Shown: one piece after another, positions 48,079 to 61,316 of the stretch
Numbering within the stretch: the first letter of the stretch is position 1
Layout of the letters: every line of letters starts with the position of its first letter
Origin: Montifringilla adamsi
Lineage: Eukaryota > Chordata > Aves > Passeriformes > Passeridae
Assembly: GCA_017590115.1 (NCBI GenBank)
Contig: JAGGNK010011225.1
Span: forward strand, 2,729,387-2,793,386
Reading direction: 5' to 3'
DNA: 64,000 bases
Notes under the pieces: generated by a model
Told to the model about the DNA's origin: nothing
Seen by the model: the letters and a program-made list of their open reading frames with translations, nothing else
The model's database searches: none
Translations under genes and position numbers: made by a program

Positions 48079-51000
48079 TGTGAATATTTTAAATAGATCC
48101 ATATTTCTTATTTTACACACCCATTTTATATGCCCATTTATTATAATTTATTATAATTAGCTATAATTATTATAATTAGTTATTATAATTGATTTTACAC
48201 GCCCATTTTACTAACAGGTGGCCACAGCAAATGACCAGGAAGCTCTTTAACTCAAAGTCATGTTCACACCACTGTAGTTCTCAAAAAAGGGTGTCAAGGT
48301 ATGAGCAGAAGAAAGTCTGCAACAGTTCAGATGCCTTACTAACAGTGACAGGTATCTCTATGACATGAGTTGCTTTTTTTGCTTTTTTTAAAAAGTGGTA
48401 TGTTTTTGAAAATTAGGTCTGTTAGCATTTGGCTAATTTGTCTCTGTTTTTAAGACCGTTGCTGCTAATGTAATGTGTGAAAAGTTAGTATTTTAACAAT
48501 GGTAATCCTTGGCTTACTGGCATGTATTGAGTAACAAGGCGACTGAAAACCTGAAGTAAAAGTGCAGGGATGGGGTTTTGTGTTTCAGACAGTACACAGA
48601 GCTTGTCTGCCACCATCCATATGTGTTGCTGCATCCCTGTGTGGTGATACTGTAAGAGGAAGCTGCAGTTGCTTTACTTCAGCACTTGACATTGAAGGAG
48701 CATTCCCTGAGCTGGATTTAAGAAACTGCTGTTTATTTCTTTAAATATTTGATTTTACTGGGTGCTTTTGTGGTTTATTTTATCTTTGTATTTCATGGGA
48801 TTTTTGTGAGTTCATTTTAATTAAAGAAGAGGTCTGGCTTGTTTAGATGGTAGACTTTCAAAGTGTGATTTAAGTTTCTTCTGGTGTACTGCCAGCCAAA
48901 GCTCCAGGACAAAGGTAAGACTGAAGCCCTCTTGCCAAAACCTGAGGCAGCACATGATCCCATGCTGCTGGCCTTACGACAAGGAATTCTGCCATCTCTG
49001 TGCTGCAGGTGAAGCTTCTCTTTGGCCTTCTTAGTTGTCTTGGGTAGTTTCATAAGGCACATCCTTTGACATGGGGTGAAAGTGACCTGGGTGGCTCAGG
49101 GTGGGGAGAGGTGTATTGGCCTGAGAGTTTTGCGTTTTTTTTACTGTGTAGCGTTTCTGGGTCTGGCATGAACCTGGAGTTTAGTGAGATCTGCTGGTGT
49201 TGGCTTCCACACCCTTTTAGTTGGTGTTCTTCTGTAGAGGCTGTATTTTCTCACACAAGGCTTCTTGCACTCAGCCTGATGCTTAAGTTACTTTTGGGTC
49301 TCGGACAGCTCAGGTCACTGGGCATGTTGTCAAGACACTTCTCTGTTGGGGAAGATGCTCTTCCGTGGTGTCTGAGCACTTTGCTGTAATATGCGTGTTT
49401 CCAGAGAAGGACAAACTGGATGAGCTTGAAGAGGTGGAGGGGTGAGGTGGAGGGGTTGAGGAGAGATCTGCCTGCAGCAGAGGAATGAATGGAACCTTCC
49501 TTGTCCCACAGCCTCTGCTTGTGCCTCAGCTGCAGATTCCCAGGCAGTGTTCCTGAACTGGAGAAGTCAAATGTTACGTTTTATTTCTTCTCATCATCTC
49601 CACTTTTGCTGGTGTTGTTGATTTTTGACTGTATTGTGCATCACTGCCAGGGAGGTGGGGCAGCCCTGGTGAGGAGTGACACAGCCTTTCCAGTTGGCTC
49701 CACAGCAGGGCATGACTGAGCCCCTGTGCAGGACTGGAATGAACCCAGCTGGCAGCTGTCAGATGGGCACTGGGAGGAACATCCACCCTTTTTGTTAGAT
49801 GTGCTGCAAAGCTGTATACCTGTCCTCTAAATAGTCTTTCTCTTGCTTCATCTCCCTCCCCATTTACCCAATTTATATCAAGACACTGTCTAGGAAAATA
49901 CTTGGAGGTACATAGCTGTATTTGGGCTCTGTATGTCTGTGGCTTTTCTTCAGACTACCTGAAGGAGAGACTGCAAAATGATAGAAATAATTACTTGTAA
50001 AAGTTACTTGTTAATACCAATGAAGTCAGAATAAGACTTCTTTTAATATCAATTGTTTCTTCTTTCAATGATTAAGATGTTTAGGGATTGACAAAAATTT
50101 GCTTTTATATACACACGTAATGAAATGCAACAAACCACATTGCTTGTATGCTCCACAGCAGTTCTTTGTAGGTATAAGTTTGCTGATTCAAGGGAGAAAC
50201 TGCTGAGTGAGGTTAGGGTTAGGATATATAATTTTTATTACGTGTTTTTTCTATTCATGCTACCACTAATTCTTCAATATTAATATCCTACATAAAGGAT
50301 TTTTTCTCTGTCCTAAGACTGTTCCATCCTACTCTGCAGCAGAAATGAAAAGCAATATTATGCCACATTCTATTTTCCCATTAATATCACTGGTATAGGA
50401 AGTTTTTCTTTTTTTACTTTTTTTTTTTTCCTTTCTGTTTCAAATTTCTTCTGAATCTTCAGATTTCTTTTCATCATTTCATGCCACCTACTTCTACCAG
50501 GTATGCAGACTGAGTGCACAAAAAAAAGGGTGTGTGGAATTCATAAGCCCAACCCAGATATTTTCAGTTGTCCAGACTCTTCCAAGTTTAAAAATAAGTG
50601 GTTAAACTTGTTATGTGACACCATTCATATATGTTTAATTTAGCTGTCATTTGCCAAGACTATAAACATGCCAGGTATTCATTCAGTCAAAGATTAAACT
50701 TTTAAGTCATTATTTGCTTTGAGAGAAGAAGCAGTAGTGAAATGAAATTTTCACTCTTCCTACCCTGTCTCTCTGGACCTAATCCTGTGGTCAAGGATGT
50801 GTATGATAAAGCATAGCTTGCTTTTAACAACAGCATGGTCAGGATAATTTGAATAAAGTTGATGTATTAATAAGTCTTTAGATACTAACAGGGAAATGGG
50901 GCTGCATACAAATAGTACTTTGGTTAATGCCTGTATGAATGGCTTGAGTACATGGAAGTGTTTGATTCACTCAAGGCAGACTTTTTGCTGCTGATGTCAA

Positions 51001-51237
51001 GCATGTGTCAGGAGGCATCTGCTTCTGGGCATTCATTTGCTGCTTCATAATAAGCAGAAGGGATATGTGATTTTTGGTATAACTGGGCATGGTTTTTGGT
51101 ACTTGCATGCCAGGCAAAACCTTCAGTGTACTCTGTTACTGTGCTTCTGGATGTAATAGATCTACTGCTTTGTCAAATCTAGTGCATCCTCTTGTGAGGA
51201 TGTGATATTTACATTATAGCCAACAAATGACACCATC
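48079..51237. other. Non-coding; no gene seen
   Basis: Starts with an AT-rich, ataattta-repeating segment (about 48120-48195), then unique sequence. Open frames reach 107 codons (49066-49389, plus), with no family resemblance. A T-rich tract lies at about 50410-50430. Confidence 0.6.
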
Positions 51238-51502
51238 AGAATCACAAAATGAGCTAGGCTGGAAAAGACCTTAGAGATCATCAAGTCCAACCTAAGGCCT
51301 AACGCCACCTTATCAACTAAACCATGGCACTGAGTGCCACATCCAGTCATTTTTTAAACACCTCCAGGGATGGTGACTCCACCAACTCCCTGGGCAGCCC
51401 ATTCTAATGCCCAGCCATTGGAATGGGCTTCTCTTTCTGTGAAGAATTTTTTTCTAATGTGTAGCCTGAACTTCCCCTGGCACAGCTTAAGACCATGGTG
51501 CA
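51238..51502 (-). mobile_element. CR1 LINE 3' fragment, antisense orientation
   Basis: The plus strand shows the complement of a CR1 tail: 'agaatcacaaaatgagctag' (element 3' end), 'ctggaaaagaccttagagat', 'catcaagtccaacctaaggc', 'ccatggcactgagtgccaca', 'acacctccagggatggtgac' and 'ccctgggcagcccattctaa', then 'gtgaagaattttttt' and 'ttcccctggcacagcttaag'. It belongs to the same broad tail type as the element at 1-665 and 47768-48013. It contains a quasi-palindrome at 51398-51427 not expected in CR1. The 129-codon plus frame (51370-51759) starts in antisense CR1 and is not a gene. Confidence 0.92.
51398..51427. repeat. 12-bp inverted repeat (one mismatch) within CR1
   Basis: Left arm cccattctaatg (51398-51409), loop cccagc, right arm cattggaatggg (51416-51427). 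The right arm is the exact complement of the usual CR1 word cccattccaatg, while the left arm carries a C-to-T change. Confidence 0.9.
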
Positions 51503-53443
51503 CAAATGCCTCAATGTCTGGGTGCATGAATGCTTCCATGTCTGTTTCTCTGGCTCTGAACATGGGTAATGATGATTCACAAGTGGTTACAATCGCTCAT
51601 GTCTTCTATTGTTGCATGGTAATATTTCTGTCAAATAATTTTGTCACCCCCTACTCAGGATGGGGAAAAAAACGTTTGGTCAAGCAGTTTCCGAAACACA
51701 TTCATCTTTTGCTGGCTGATCTGTTCCCAGATGCTGTGAAATTGGATTTAGCTTGCTAGGAGGCCTGGGGCAACTGCAGTCTGAGCTGGAAATGTACTTG
51801 CTTTGAAGTCAGCATTTGGTGGCAACCTTTTGTAGAGAAACAAGGAGTGATCAACAGGATCTGCTTGTGCCTGTGTTAGTAGATGTCCATAATAATTTCT
51901 TTATTCATATTGTCGTAGAGGAAGTTGATAGAAGATAAAGCAATGCTGTACAGAAGCAGCTGAATCTAAACAGTGAATATAATTTGTATATTGTTTAATC
52001 CTACTTTTCATATATTACTGACTCAGAAGTAGAAATGATGGCATATAGCCTGATAACATTCTTTCTACATCAGATATATATGCATGATATACATTTGGGT
52101 AAGGGGAGAACAGCCTTTACATGCTGTATGTCATGAGAAGGTGTACAGCAGGCCTGTGCTTTTGTCAATTATGATGTGCAGCAGATGTGGCTGTGGAAAT
52201 GCTTTTGTGTTCTTGGCAGGAGAGTGCACCCTTCCTTCCCACACTGTTGAGAGTAGCCCATGCTAATTTAGCAGCATTTATCCTGAAGTACAGGGGTCAG
52301 TTGAGCTTGCAGGAGTTGCACCACTGTTATTTCTTCAGGGCTAGAATTAGAACACAAGGGAGAAAAGCCCCTTCACTTTTGTTTTGGCAGATGTAACTCT
52401 GGGTTTCTCCTGTCTTGTTGCTTTGCTTGTTGCTTTGCGGTTTATGTTGGGCTCAGAAGAGATTTATTTGGAGGAGCATGGCTCTGTAAGCTGCATTTAG
52501 GATTTTCCTGTCTGGGAAGTCAAATAAGCAAGAGAGGGGATGCTAGGTCTGCTTGCTAGCAGTTGAGTGTTCTCATCATCTCTCTCTTTGGGAAGCAGAG
52601 TGCCAACATATGTCAAGTGAGCAACTGTTAGGCGCTGGCTCAGGGAGTGCTCTCTCTATGCTGGTAATTTCACCAATTATCACTATGCCACTGGCCTTCC
52701 TACTTCAGAGGAGGTGACCAGAGAAATTGTGGTGTGGCAGGTCTGACTTTATCTGGTGTCCTCAGATTTCCTTGACCTCTCTGACTCATTTTAGAATCGG
52801 AAATGGTAAAAAGGCAGGGTGGTAACACATTAAGATAGCCTTGCTTGCTTTTTTAATTGATGTTTTTTTCCTTTCTCCCCTTTTACTTTTTGCAACGCCT
52901 TAGTTGTATTCTCCTGGTTTTCTGTAAGATGTAGTAAGAGCATTTAAGAGAACTGTGCCTTTGCAGAGCTAAAAGGCAGCTGCTTGGATGCCCAGGGCAG
53001 TACCATGTAGTTGCTCTCCACTTCCCACAGCTTCTCTAGGTGCCATGCTGCTGATGCTCCAAGTTCTCTTGGTACCTGAATGCTGCATTCTCACTGGGAG
53101 AGACAGCAAGCAGGGCTGTCAGCACAGAGGTGAAACTGAGCTCTGCTGAGGTTCTGGCAGAATGAAAACTTGGCTTTCTGCAACATCAGTGGCAAAAGTC
53201 CTACTGACTTAACTGAGTCCAGGATATCTTTGTTCTGATTTTCATCAGTTGTGATGAGGAAACTCTGTAATCTAGCACTTCCAAACTCGTGCTTTCATTC
53301 ACTGTTGCCAGGTAGGGGCTTTGAGATGGAACAGACACCCTTATTTCAGCAGAGTCTGCTAACAGCTTGTGTGGCCATGCAGTGCTAAATATAAGATGAA
53401 GTTTATTTCATGATGCTCTTTGCCTGTATTTTTTTTTAATAAG

Positions 53444-53458
53444 TTTTTTTTTTTTTTT
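53444..53458 (+). repeat. Poly-T run (15 T)
   Basis: Homopolymer preceded by a second T-rich stretch (53429-53437). Confidence 0.88.
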
Positions 53459-56400
53459 CCACTGGTTAATTTGGTTTCAGGTTAATTGACGAGAGAAAGA
53501 AAAGCTAATGTACTAGCTTTTCATAAGTGTCTGGAAAGTTGGTGGCTGATAGAAGAGGCCTTGTAACCACTGAGGTAACACTGCAGGATAAGGTCCAGAG
53601 TTGAAGACAGTCATTAAGTGCTCCAGCACTGAAAAGAGCTTGTGAGACTTGTCACCCTTTCTGATGTGAAAAGCATTTCAGACAAGACAAGGGACCTGGA
53701 GGAAATTGGATGTCATTAATGCTGCTGTTTCTTTGTTTTTGACAAGGAGATGGAAGTCTCATGGTTAAAAGACCAGCTCTAAATAACCATTTTTTTGTTG
53801 TTTACATTTGAGGTATCTTTGCCTCTTGCCACTTCTAGTGTAACTGTGGCAGTTCATGTTATAAGGTAGTCTAATATATCCTGTTTCTTCCTGTGTGGGT
53901 GTTGTAGGCTCTGCTGAGTGTGCAGCTGGCTCAGACATGTCTACAAAATCTTGCAATCACTGCTGTGAAGCCCCATCAGTAGATACAGGGCAGCCTCAAG
54001 CATGTTTGCATGGAGTTATCTATCTCTTGAGCAGCATTTAAAACTCCTCAGCAGCAGATGCCTTCACTTTCTTGGTGATGTTTTCTCATGGATAACATGT
54101 AATGCCATTCCTGTGGATTCCATACTGCTGACAGGAAAGTCTTGGTTTTACTCTGTTAAGTCCATAATGGTCCTGACTCGTGCCTGTTTCCTGTGTCCTG
54201 AGCCAGTGCCACACATCAGTAAAATGCCTACAATAATCATCCCTGATCTGAGTGTGTGTGATAAAGAGAGAGGGTATTTGGCTCCTTCCTCTCTCATTTG
54301 ATACTGTCTGGGTGTGTTGACATGCCTGATTTATCAAGATTTTCTTTATAATGTGCTCTAGTTTGCACTGCATGAGGCCTATATAATTTTTGGTTTTGAG
54401 AGATTTAAAATCCATTAAGTAACGTGTATGCCTACAGGATATATTAAACAGAATTTTAAATGGAAACTAACTAAAAAAACTGGATTTGCTGGCATATAAA
54501 ATCATTAAAATGCTTCTTTTCTTACTTGATAAATCAGGATCACACTTCAGAGCCCTCCTGTTTGGTGTTGTAAGTGTATTTATGTGCTAACATCTGCAGT
54601 ATTCTTCTTGGTCAGACTTTCTGGTTTCTGTATTAATGTTGGTCTCTCACTTCCATACTAGAATTGGAGTGGAGTTTCTTACTTAAATATATGATTTGCT
54701 TTTAATAAACCAAAATACTTGGATTTTAGTTTAAACCGAGAAGTACTTGATTCCTGTGTCATTTTGAAAGAAGAGAATATCATAAAAAATGAAAGCAAAA
54801 TTCTTGTGGTTCTAATAAGAAATTTAATTAAGCAAATTAGCACCAGAAAAATACACACAAAGTCAGCTGAAGCTGTGAGATTTCCTCATGAAAGCATGTG
54901 TGGCATCCGAGAAGTACAGGGTCTGACAACACAACAGTTTAGACTGTTGTGTCAAAGTTGTATATTTCTTTATCTCATTGACACTGCATTTGTGCCTCAT
55001 TAACCTTCATTTAATATACTGCTGTATGTGATTCCATGCTGTGTGATGGAGTATGTATTAAGACCAAATTATAAATTCTAATTAAGATGATTAGGGAGGG
55101 TAAGGAATGTCCTGGCACCTCTGAATATTTTTCTCTGTGAGTGAATGTAAACTGTATCTCACAAAAAATGCATTGTTAGATATTTTAGGGGATTTTTTTT
55201 CTAGCTCCAAAGAGAAGATTATCAGCCCTGTAGTTCAGGAGCTGGCTTCTTGTATGTCATGTAGTTTTCTACATTTAGAATTGACAGAATATCTGTAGAT
55301 TTTAAAAAAGGGGTAAATTCATGTCTTTTGTCTTCTAGATCAGGAAATCCAAAGTAAGTTGTCTTCTTGTTTATCTTCCAATATGTCAGCAGATGTGGAC
55401 TTTTGAATGTATGGGTAACAGTGAGCACTGGACTTGGAAGAAGCTTTCCCTTCTTTGCCCCAGGAAATTTGATGTAAGGTCAGCCATGGTAAGATCATGG
55501 GTGCTTCTCCAATGGCAAGTGAACTTGAGAGGAAGCACAGAGGTGCTTCCCCTTTTAGGAGAGTGCAGTGCAGCTGGAAGATAAATGGGTTTTGGTTTTG
55601 TAGTCCTGCCTGCTGTGTTTTGTGTCTCTCCTGCCCAGATCCTTGTAGCTGAAGAAACTTAATAGGTTTCAGAAGCAGAGATACCTTCTAGCAGCCTGTA
55701 AAGACATTGGGGTAGTTGCTATTTTTTAATTTAATTCCTGACTAGAAGTACAGGTTTATAATGTTTTGAGAAGCCTTTTGGGTCCAAGGGGTGCTTTGGA
55801 ACTGGGCCAGGATGCCTCTTTACTCTGGTCAGAGCCTTTAACTTTCGTCTGTGTCCTTTTCTTTGGTACATCAAGGTTTTCTGACGTATGTGTGATCTTG
55901 TCACCATTTGCAGACAGTTGAGTGGAGGTAAGTGGAATAACATAGGTGTAATTCTGAAAATTCTCCCTTAATTGACCATTGCCTGCCTGTTTTTGTAGGA
56001 TCTCTGTGTCAGGGTGAATAGATGAAATGAGCTTCAGTGGTGTATTCCTCGAGCATTGTCACTGGATGAGGAATTATGATCTGTCAGCTCAGAGTAACAG
56101 TTGTTAGTGTTCACCACACATGTACCTATTTAAACAGGTAATCATGCAGGTAATCATTATTCCCCACCTACACTTCAAATGGACACTGTTTTGAGGCTGC
56201 TTCTAGTTGAAAAAAGTATTAGTGCAAATAATATTCTGTAGTTAGTAGTTTTCCACTGAATTGCTCACTGGCTTCTAAGCATATTATAAAACTTAGGTGT
56301 TAGTCAGCACAGTAGATCACATGAGAATTTCATTAATCATATATATTGTTTTTCCTTGATTCTTTCAAAACTGTTGCATCTTCTGTGAGAATAAGGCAAG

Positions 56401-56864
56401 CACTTCACAGCAAGGAACACTAATCTATGGTCTTCAGGCCTCTAGAGAGTGATTCTCAGTAAATGGTAATGAGGTTAAAAGTCTGTAGGTACAAAAATAG
56501 AGTGCAATCTGGGAGCAATTGCAATATTTGCTCAACAATATAGTGCAAATGCACCTTGAATTTGCAAGTTAGTTGACAGTGCAAGTCACTACAGGAGAGT
56601 TTATAAATCAGTGTTGCTAAGCAGTAAACTTTTATTGAAGGTGATTGTTGATAAGAGATTAAGAAAGGACTTTCAGGACCACCTTGAAATCTGAACAACA
56701 CCTATCATTTCAGGGATAACATGCAGTACAAGTGTTTCTGAAATAGCTTCAGGCTTGAGAAACCATACCTTTAGCCTTTTGACCCCTCTAGAAACAAATC
56801 ATCTGCTTGTTGCTGGCATGATTCACTGTTAATAAACATGATAAAGACTATTGTGTGTTAGTAA

Positions 56865-56902
56865 AGTTGCCTATTAGTGTTCTAATAGTTGCCTATTAGA
56901 AC
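56865..56902. repeat. 13-bp direct repeat combined with 10-bp hairpin
   Basis: agttgcctattag occurs at 56865-56877 and 56887-56899. gttctaatag (56879-56888) and ctattagaac (56893-56902) are exact reverse complements around ttgc. Confidence 0.93.
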
Positions 56903-59620
56903 TGGCAAGATACCTTTCCAGACCTAGAGAGCTCATCATGGAGTTGTGGCATCCTCACAAAACCACAGCTGACAGGCAGCAGAGTTGAGCATCTGAAGGA
57001 TGTCCATTTGCCCACAACAACCAGAAGGCCAGCAGTGCTTCCAGCCTGCTTGGAAATACTGTGTTTTCCACAGGTGAGCATGGTTAGTAAGAGTCCAGTT
57101 AACCAACATAAAACTGGCTATAACCACATGAATAATGCTGAAAAATCTCATTAGTTGTCTTGCCAGATATTTTAACCTTATGTTTTTTGTGCTTCAGCCA
57201 TAGTATTTGCCCTCTGCAGAAAATTCAGTGTGCAAGTGGATTGTCTGCATGGTTGTAGCCTGCTGTCTGCTCAGCTGAGCATCTTTAATGGCTCAGTGAT
57301 GATTTGAGAGCACAGAGAACAGAACAGAGTGCCCTGGTAACAGGGCTTGGGCATTTTACAGTGTAAGCATCAGTATTTTGGTTTTCTCTCTTAATTACAT
57401 TTGGGATATTAGTGTGGATGGCTTTGGCATTTTGTTTGTTTGGTTTGGTTTTTTGACTAACCAATGCCATTATGCCTACATATCAATAACATAAAAATAG
57501 AGTTACCTTTTCCCACTGAAGCATACCATAAAAAGCAGCCTGATTTAGTCACAGATGAAGGAACTGGATGATATTTCAGCTGAGAACAAGCAATGTTATG
57601 TTTTCCTTAAGTGTTTTCTTTATTTTAATATTATTGTTGCTTGCAATGGAATGAGACAAATAGCTCAATACTTGATAAGTGGGCAAAAAACATTGTGACT
57701 TTGTGGATAATGAAGGAAGAAGTCAAAAATGCTGGTAAGGATAAGATTGGATGGCTGTTCATTGAATGTTTTGCACTGCTGCATTACTGTTTTCTCTGAA
57801 AGGCAGTTTAACAGCAATCTTTTGATTTTGGTCAGCGTGAAACTGGCAGCAAGTTTTAGATGATGTAGTGATGGTTAAACATATTTGAGTCCTAAAGCCT
57901 AAATGTTTATTGCCTGTATTAATGTTTTGGTTCATCTGCAGCTTCTCTTCTGGCAAATGTCATTGTAAAAAGAGCAAGGCTTCACCATCCCTACCTAGAG
58001 TGCTGTTTTTCCAGACCACATTTCTTTTGAAGGTGAAGCTTCTTACCTGTCCTCCAGCATGAAGTGTTGGTGGTATTTTGTTTGGATCACATATCCCAAG
58101 CTAAAGAGTTAAAACTATTTGTGTATCTCTGACTGAGAGATGTGATATCGCCGTATTCTGATTGGAGAATTTTACCTTTCCAAAATAGAACTTACCTGTG
58201 CTTTCTTGCCTTTAACCACCAGAGACTTCTGTTTTTCTTCAGCATGTGATTTAGCAGATTAGGTAAATAATTAAATAATGTTAACTGCTCTCCCATTTAA
58301 TTCCTCTTTACTGGTGTGCAACCCAGTGGAGTTGTACAGCATGGCACCAGCTCGTAGTGTGGTCTTTGCCACACACTGAACATGTGGGTGGTATCTCAAA
58401 AGTCCTATGATACAGCTATTAGTGATACAGACCTTACAGTGCTTATTCAGGCAGTGTTTTCATTAACTGCAGCAGGCATGTACCCAGATCTGGGGATTTG
58501 GCTGCTTTTTAAAAGATTTTCTTTAGGGCTTGTCTTCTATTTTGTTTTGGGAACTGATACAGGTAGATCTATTAGGCTCCCTGGCATGGCTGTGGTTACT
58601 CAGTGTAAAAGCATTTGTTAGGCTCCGGTGTTATTCTTTGATCAGTTAAAGCCCACCCTGTGTACAGGTCCATGCACTACAGGAGGTCAGGTTCGAGTGT
58701 TTCTGGCTTCTTCTGGCCCTAAAAATGACTCTCTTGTGAAATTGCTATGTCAACTGCTCTGTACCAGATCTTGAGGGAATGCCTCAGTGACTGGATGGAG
58801 AATTAGGCTTGGAAGATAGTACGCTATGATTATTAATCAAAATCATGGGTGATGTATAAAAAACACTATTATTTGAGGGTACCAGCCACAGGTTAACAAA
58901 TCATTTAGCCTTCCAGTCAGAGGATGAGCCCTCAGTAGTTCAGCTACAGTGAGTCTGAGTCCTGGGGTAGAAGCCTGTTTTCTCTTCTGAGGCAGCCAAG
59001 CAATGTTTCACAAGGACCAGAGTGGCTTAGTCTTTGCTGTGTGCTGGGACACATTTCAGCCTCTCAGGAAATGGGTCATATATGGGCAGATGCCTCTGGT
59101 AGCAAATTTTATAACAGTTATTCACTGGCACATGCAAGACCAGGAAACTGCAGCTCAACATTTTAAATGATTGATTGGTTAAGTTGGTGAAAAGTTTGAA
59201 ATTACAGAGATAGTATTAGGAACTACTTGCATTAAACTGTATCATCTCACCTTGACTTCTGTTTATTTTGCTTTAACTTCACCCTTGGGCAACCATGATT
59301 GTATACTTCCATCCCTGCTTCCTCTTCTACAGATGTGCTCATTCTATTTGCTTCTGGTCTTTATTTCTTTTTCTTTTCTTCTGGCATAGAAACTTTATTT
59401 TTAAAATACATAAAGCTGTAGGGTTTCTCATCAGTAGAATCAAATGGAAGATCAAAAATATAATTAAATAACTTTCATTTCTTTGCCAGAAACAAATTAT
59501 TTTTTCTTGTCTATTTTGGGTGACTTTATCATGCCCGCAAGGAAATAATTTTCATTGTGTGAAAATTTTCATTTCTGTCAGTGTGATCCTGGCTTAAAAA
59601 TGGAATGATTTTTTACAAGT

Positions 59621-59648
59621 AATATGAAATTCCAATGAATTTCATATT
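59621..59648. repeat. Perfect 12-bp inverted repeat, 4-nt loop
   Basis: aatatgaaattc (59621-59632) and gaatttcatatt (59637-59648), with loop caat. Confidence 0.95.
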
Positions 59649-61293
59649 TGAAAAGAGAAAAGCATAAAATAATTACATACTATAGTAGCCATGGAATTCA
59701 GAGTAAAAACTGCTAAAACAAAGCAGCAACTTTTAAAAAATTCAGTAGAGAACCCCAATTGTTGCCTGAGCCATATCCACTGGTAATCTAGTTCATTCCA
59801 TCTTAGAGTCTGCTGAAGATTTCAGCTCTTTAGAAAGTGTAATAGTTCTGTAATTAATTTTACCAAAATATTGTAAAATAATATTACTATAGTAGTAATG
59901 CATTATAGACCTGTAACCTGTATGAGACATTTAAAAGTTTACATTACCTGTGTTGCATGTAATTATAATGAATTGGTATATTTAGCCTGCAATAGATAAA
60001 GTAAACTTGAGAATGTTCTTTGATATTTTAGTTTTGTTTTTAATTTAATTGGTTAATTTAAATTTTACAGATGGCAAAGTGGAATGGAGTTCTAGTTTAT
60101 GCTGTAAGGCCATCTGGATGAATTTGTGCCTCTATAGTAGTTATGGACATTATCATGCTCTCCTGGTGTCTGTTCTCAATCTCTATGAGATTTGTTTAAC
60201 TTTTGGTTTCCATTTTCAGAAATCTTGAGGTGCGTTTATCTTGCTGCTGATCTGTTTGTATTTCCTTTACATTTGTGTTGTGTATGTTACAGTTTTTCTG
60301 AGCTGCTGCATCAGAAACTGAAAGGATTTTACTTAACAAAGAGGAAACTTAGCATGCTGTTTATTCTGATAAAGTGGTTGTCCCTTTCCTAGCCAGTGAT
60401 GTGGATTTTCTTTGCTTTGCCATAAGTAACAAACAAAGAATGAAAAGGAAATGTTTTCTAAAGATATCTTCTTCACAAGCTAGATCACTGAGCATGAATG
60501 ACTTCCACCCTGCTGTGTCTTGGTGGTTTGGAGTATGAGGTGCGTGCCTCAGGGCTGGGCTTCTGACTTTGCTGTGCAAGTTGCCAGGGGAAAGGGAGCA
60601 AGTGAACATACATCCACAGATTTCCCCTCAAAAGACTCTAGGAGTCCAATCACCTGAAAATCAAGAATGTTTATTCCCATGTTTCCTGGTTTTCACACAA
60701 GGGACGCTGTGTGTCTTATTTTCTCATCACTGAGCACTCACATGTTGGTTTGTTTCTCCTAATTATGAGATGGGATACGCATCACTGTCACAGAAAAACC
60801 CTTTGCACCTATTTGAGCCTTTTGACCAGACTGCAAGTCGACTTGACCAGACTGTGATAGTTGGCCATTACATAAAAAATGACTGTTTCCCATAGCTCTG
60901 CTATGATAAGGGATGGTTGAGTTTTTGCTTTATTTTGGACTGGATTTTTATTGGTTTTGTTGTTGGGTGGGGTTTTTAAGGTTTCTTGATTTTTTTTTTC
61001 TCTTTTTATTCTTAATTTTTTTCCCCTCCAGTTTGTGTGTGTTTGTGCTTTTTTTGTTGTTCTTGTTTGTTTAAAATGAATGGTTAGAGAGAGACTTTCC
61101 ATGGTAAGGACCAGATTCTACAAACTGGTGAATTATGGAGCACTTGACAAAGTCCTGCTGATATGCATGGAATAAAATCTGTTCTGTACCTGTTAAGTTG
61201 CCTTTGTTTTACAGGGCAGAGAGGATTTTTTTATTGGGAATGGTGGAAATGAGTAGAATTTCACTGTTTCACTTTCAGTTTTTTCTTTTTGCA

Positions 61294-61316
61294 TGTGTGT
61301 GTGTGTGTGTGTGTGT
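61294..61316 (+). repeat. (TG)n microsatellite, about 11 units
   Basis: Uninterrupted tg dinucleotides. Confidence 0.95.

Noticed and set aside
50211..50222. ggttagggttagg, telomere-like
   Set aside because: Only about two units, too short to mean an interstitial telomeric repeat.
51370..51759. 129-codon plus-strand open frame
   Set aside because: Its first part is antisense CR1 and the rest has no recognisable content.
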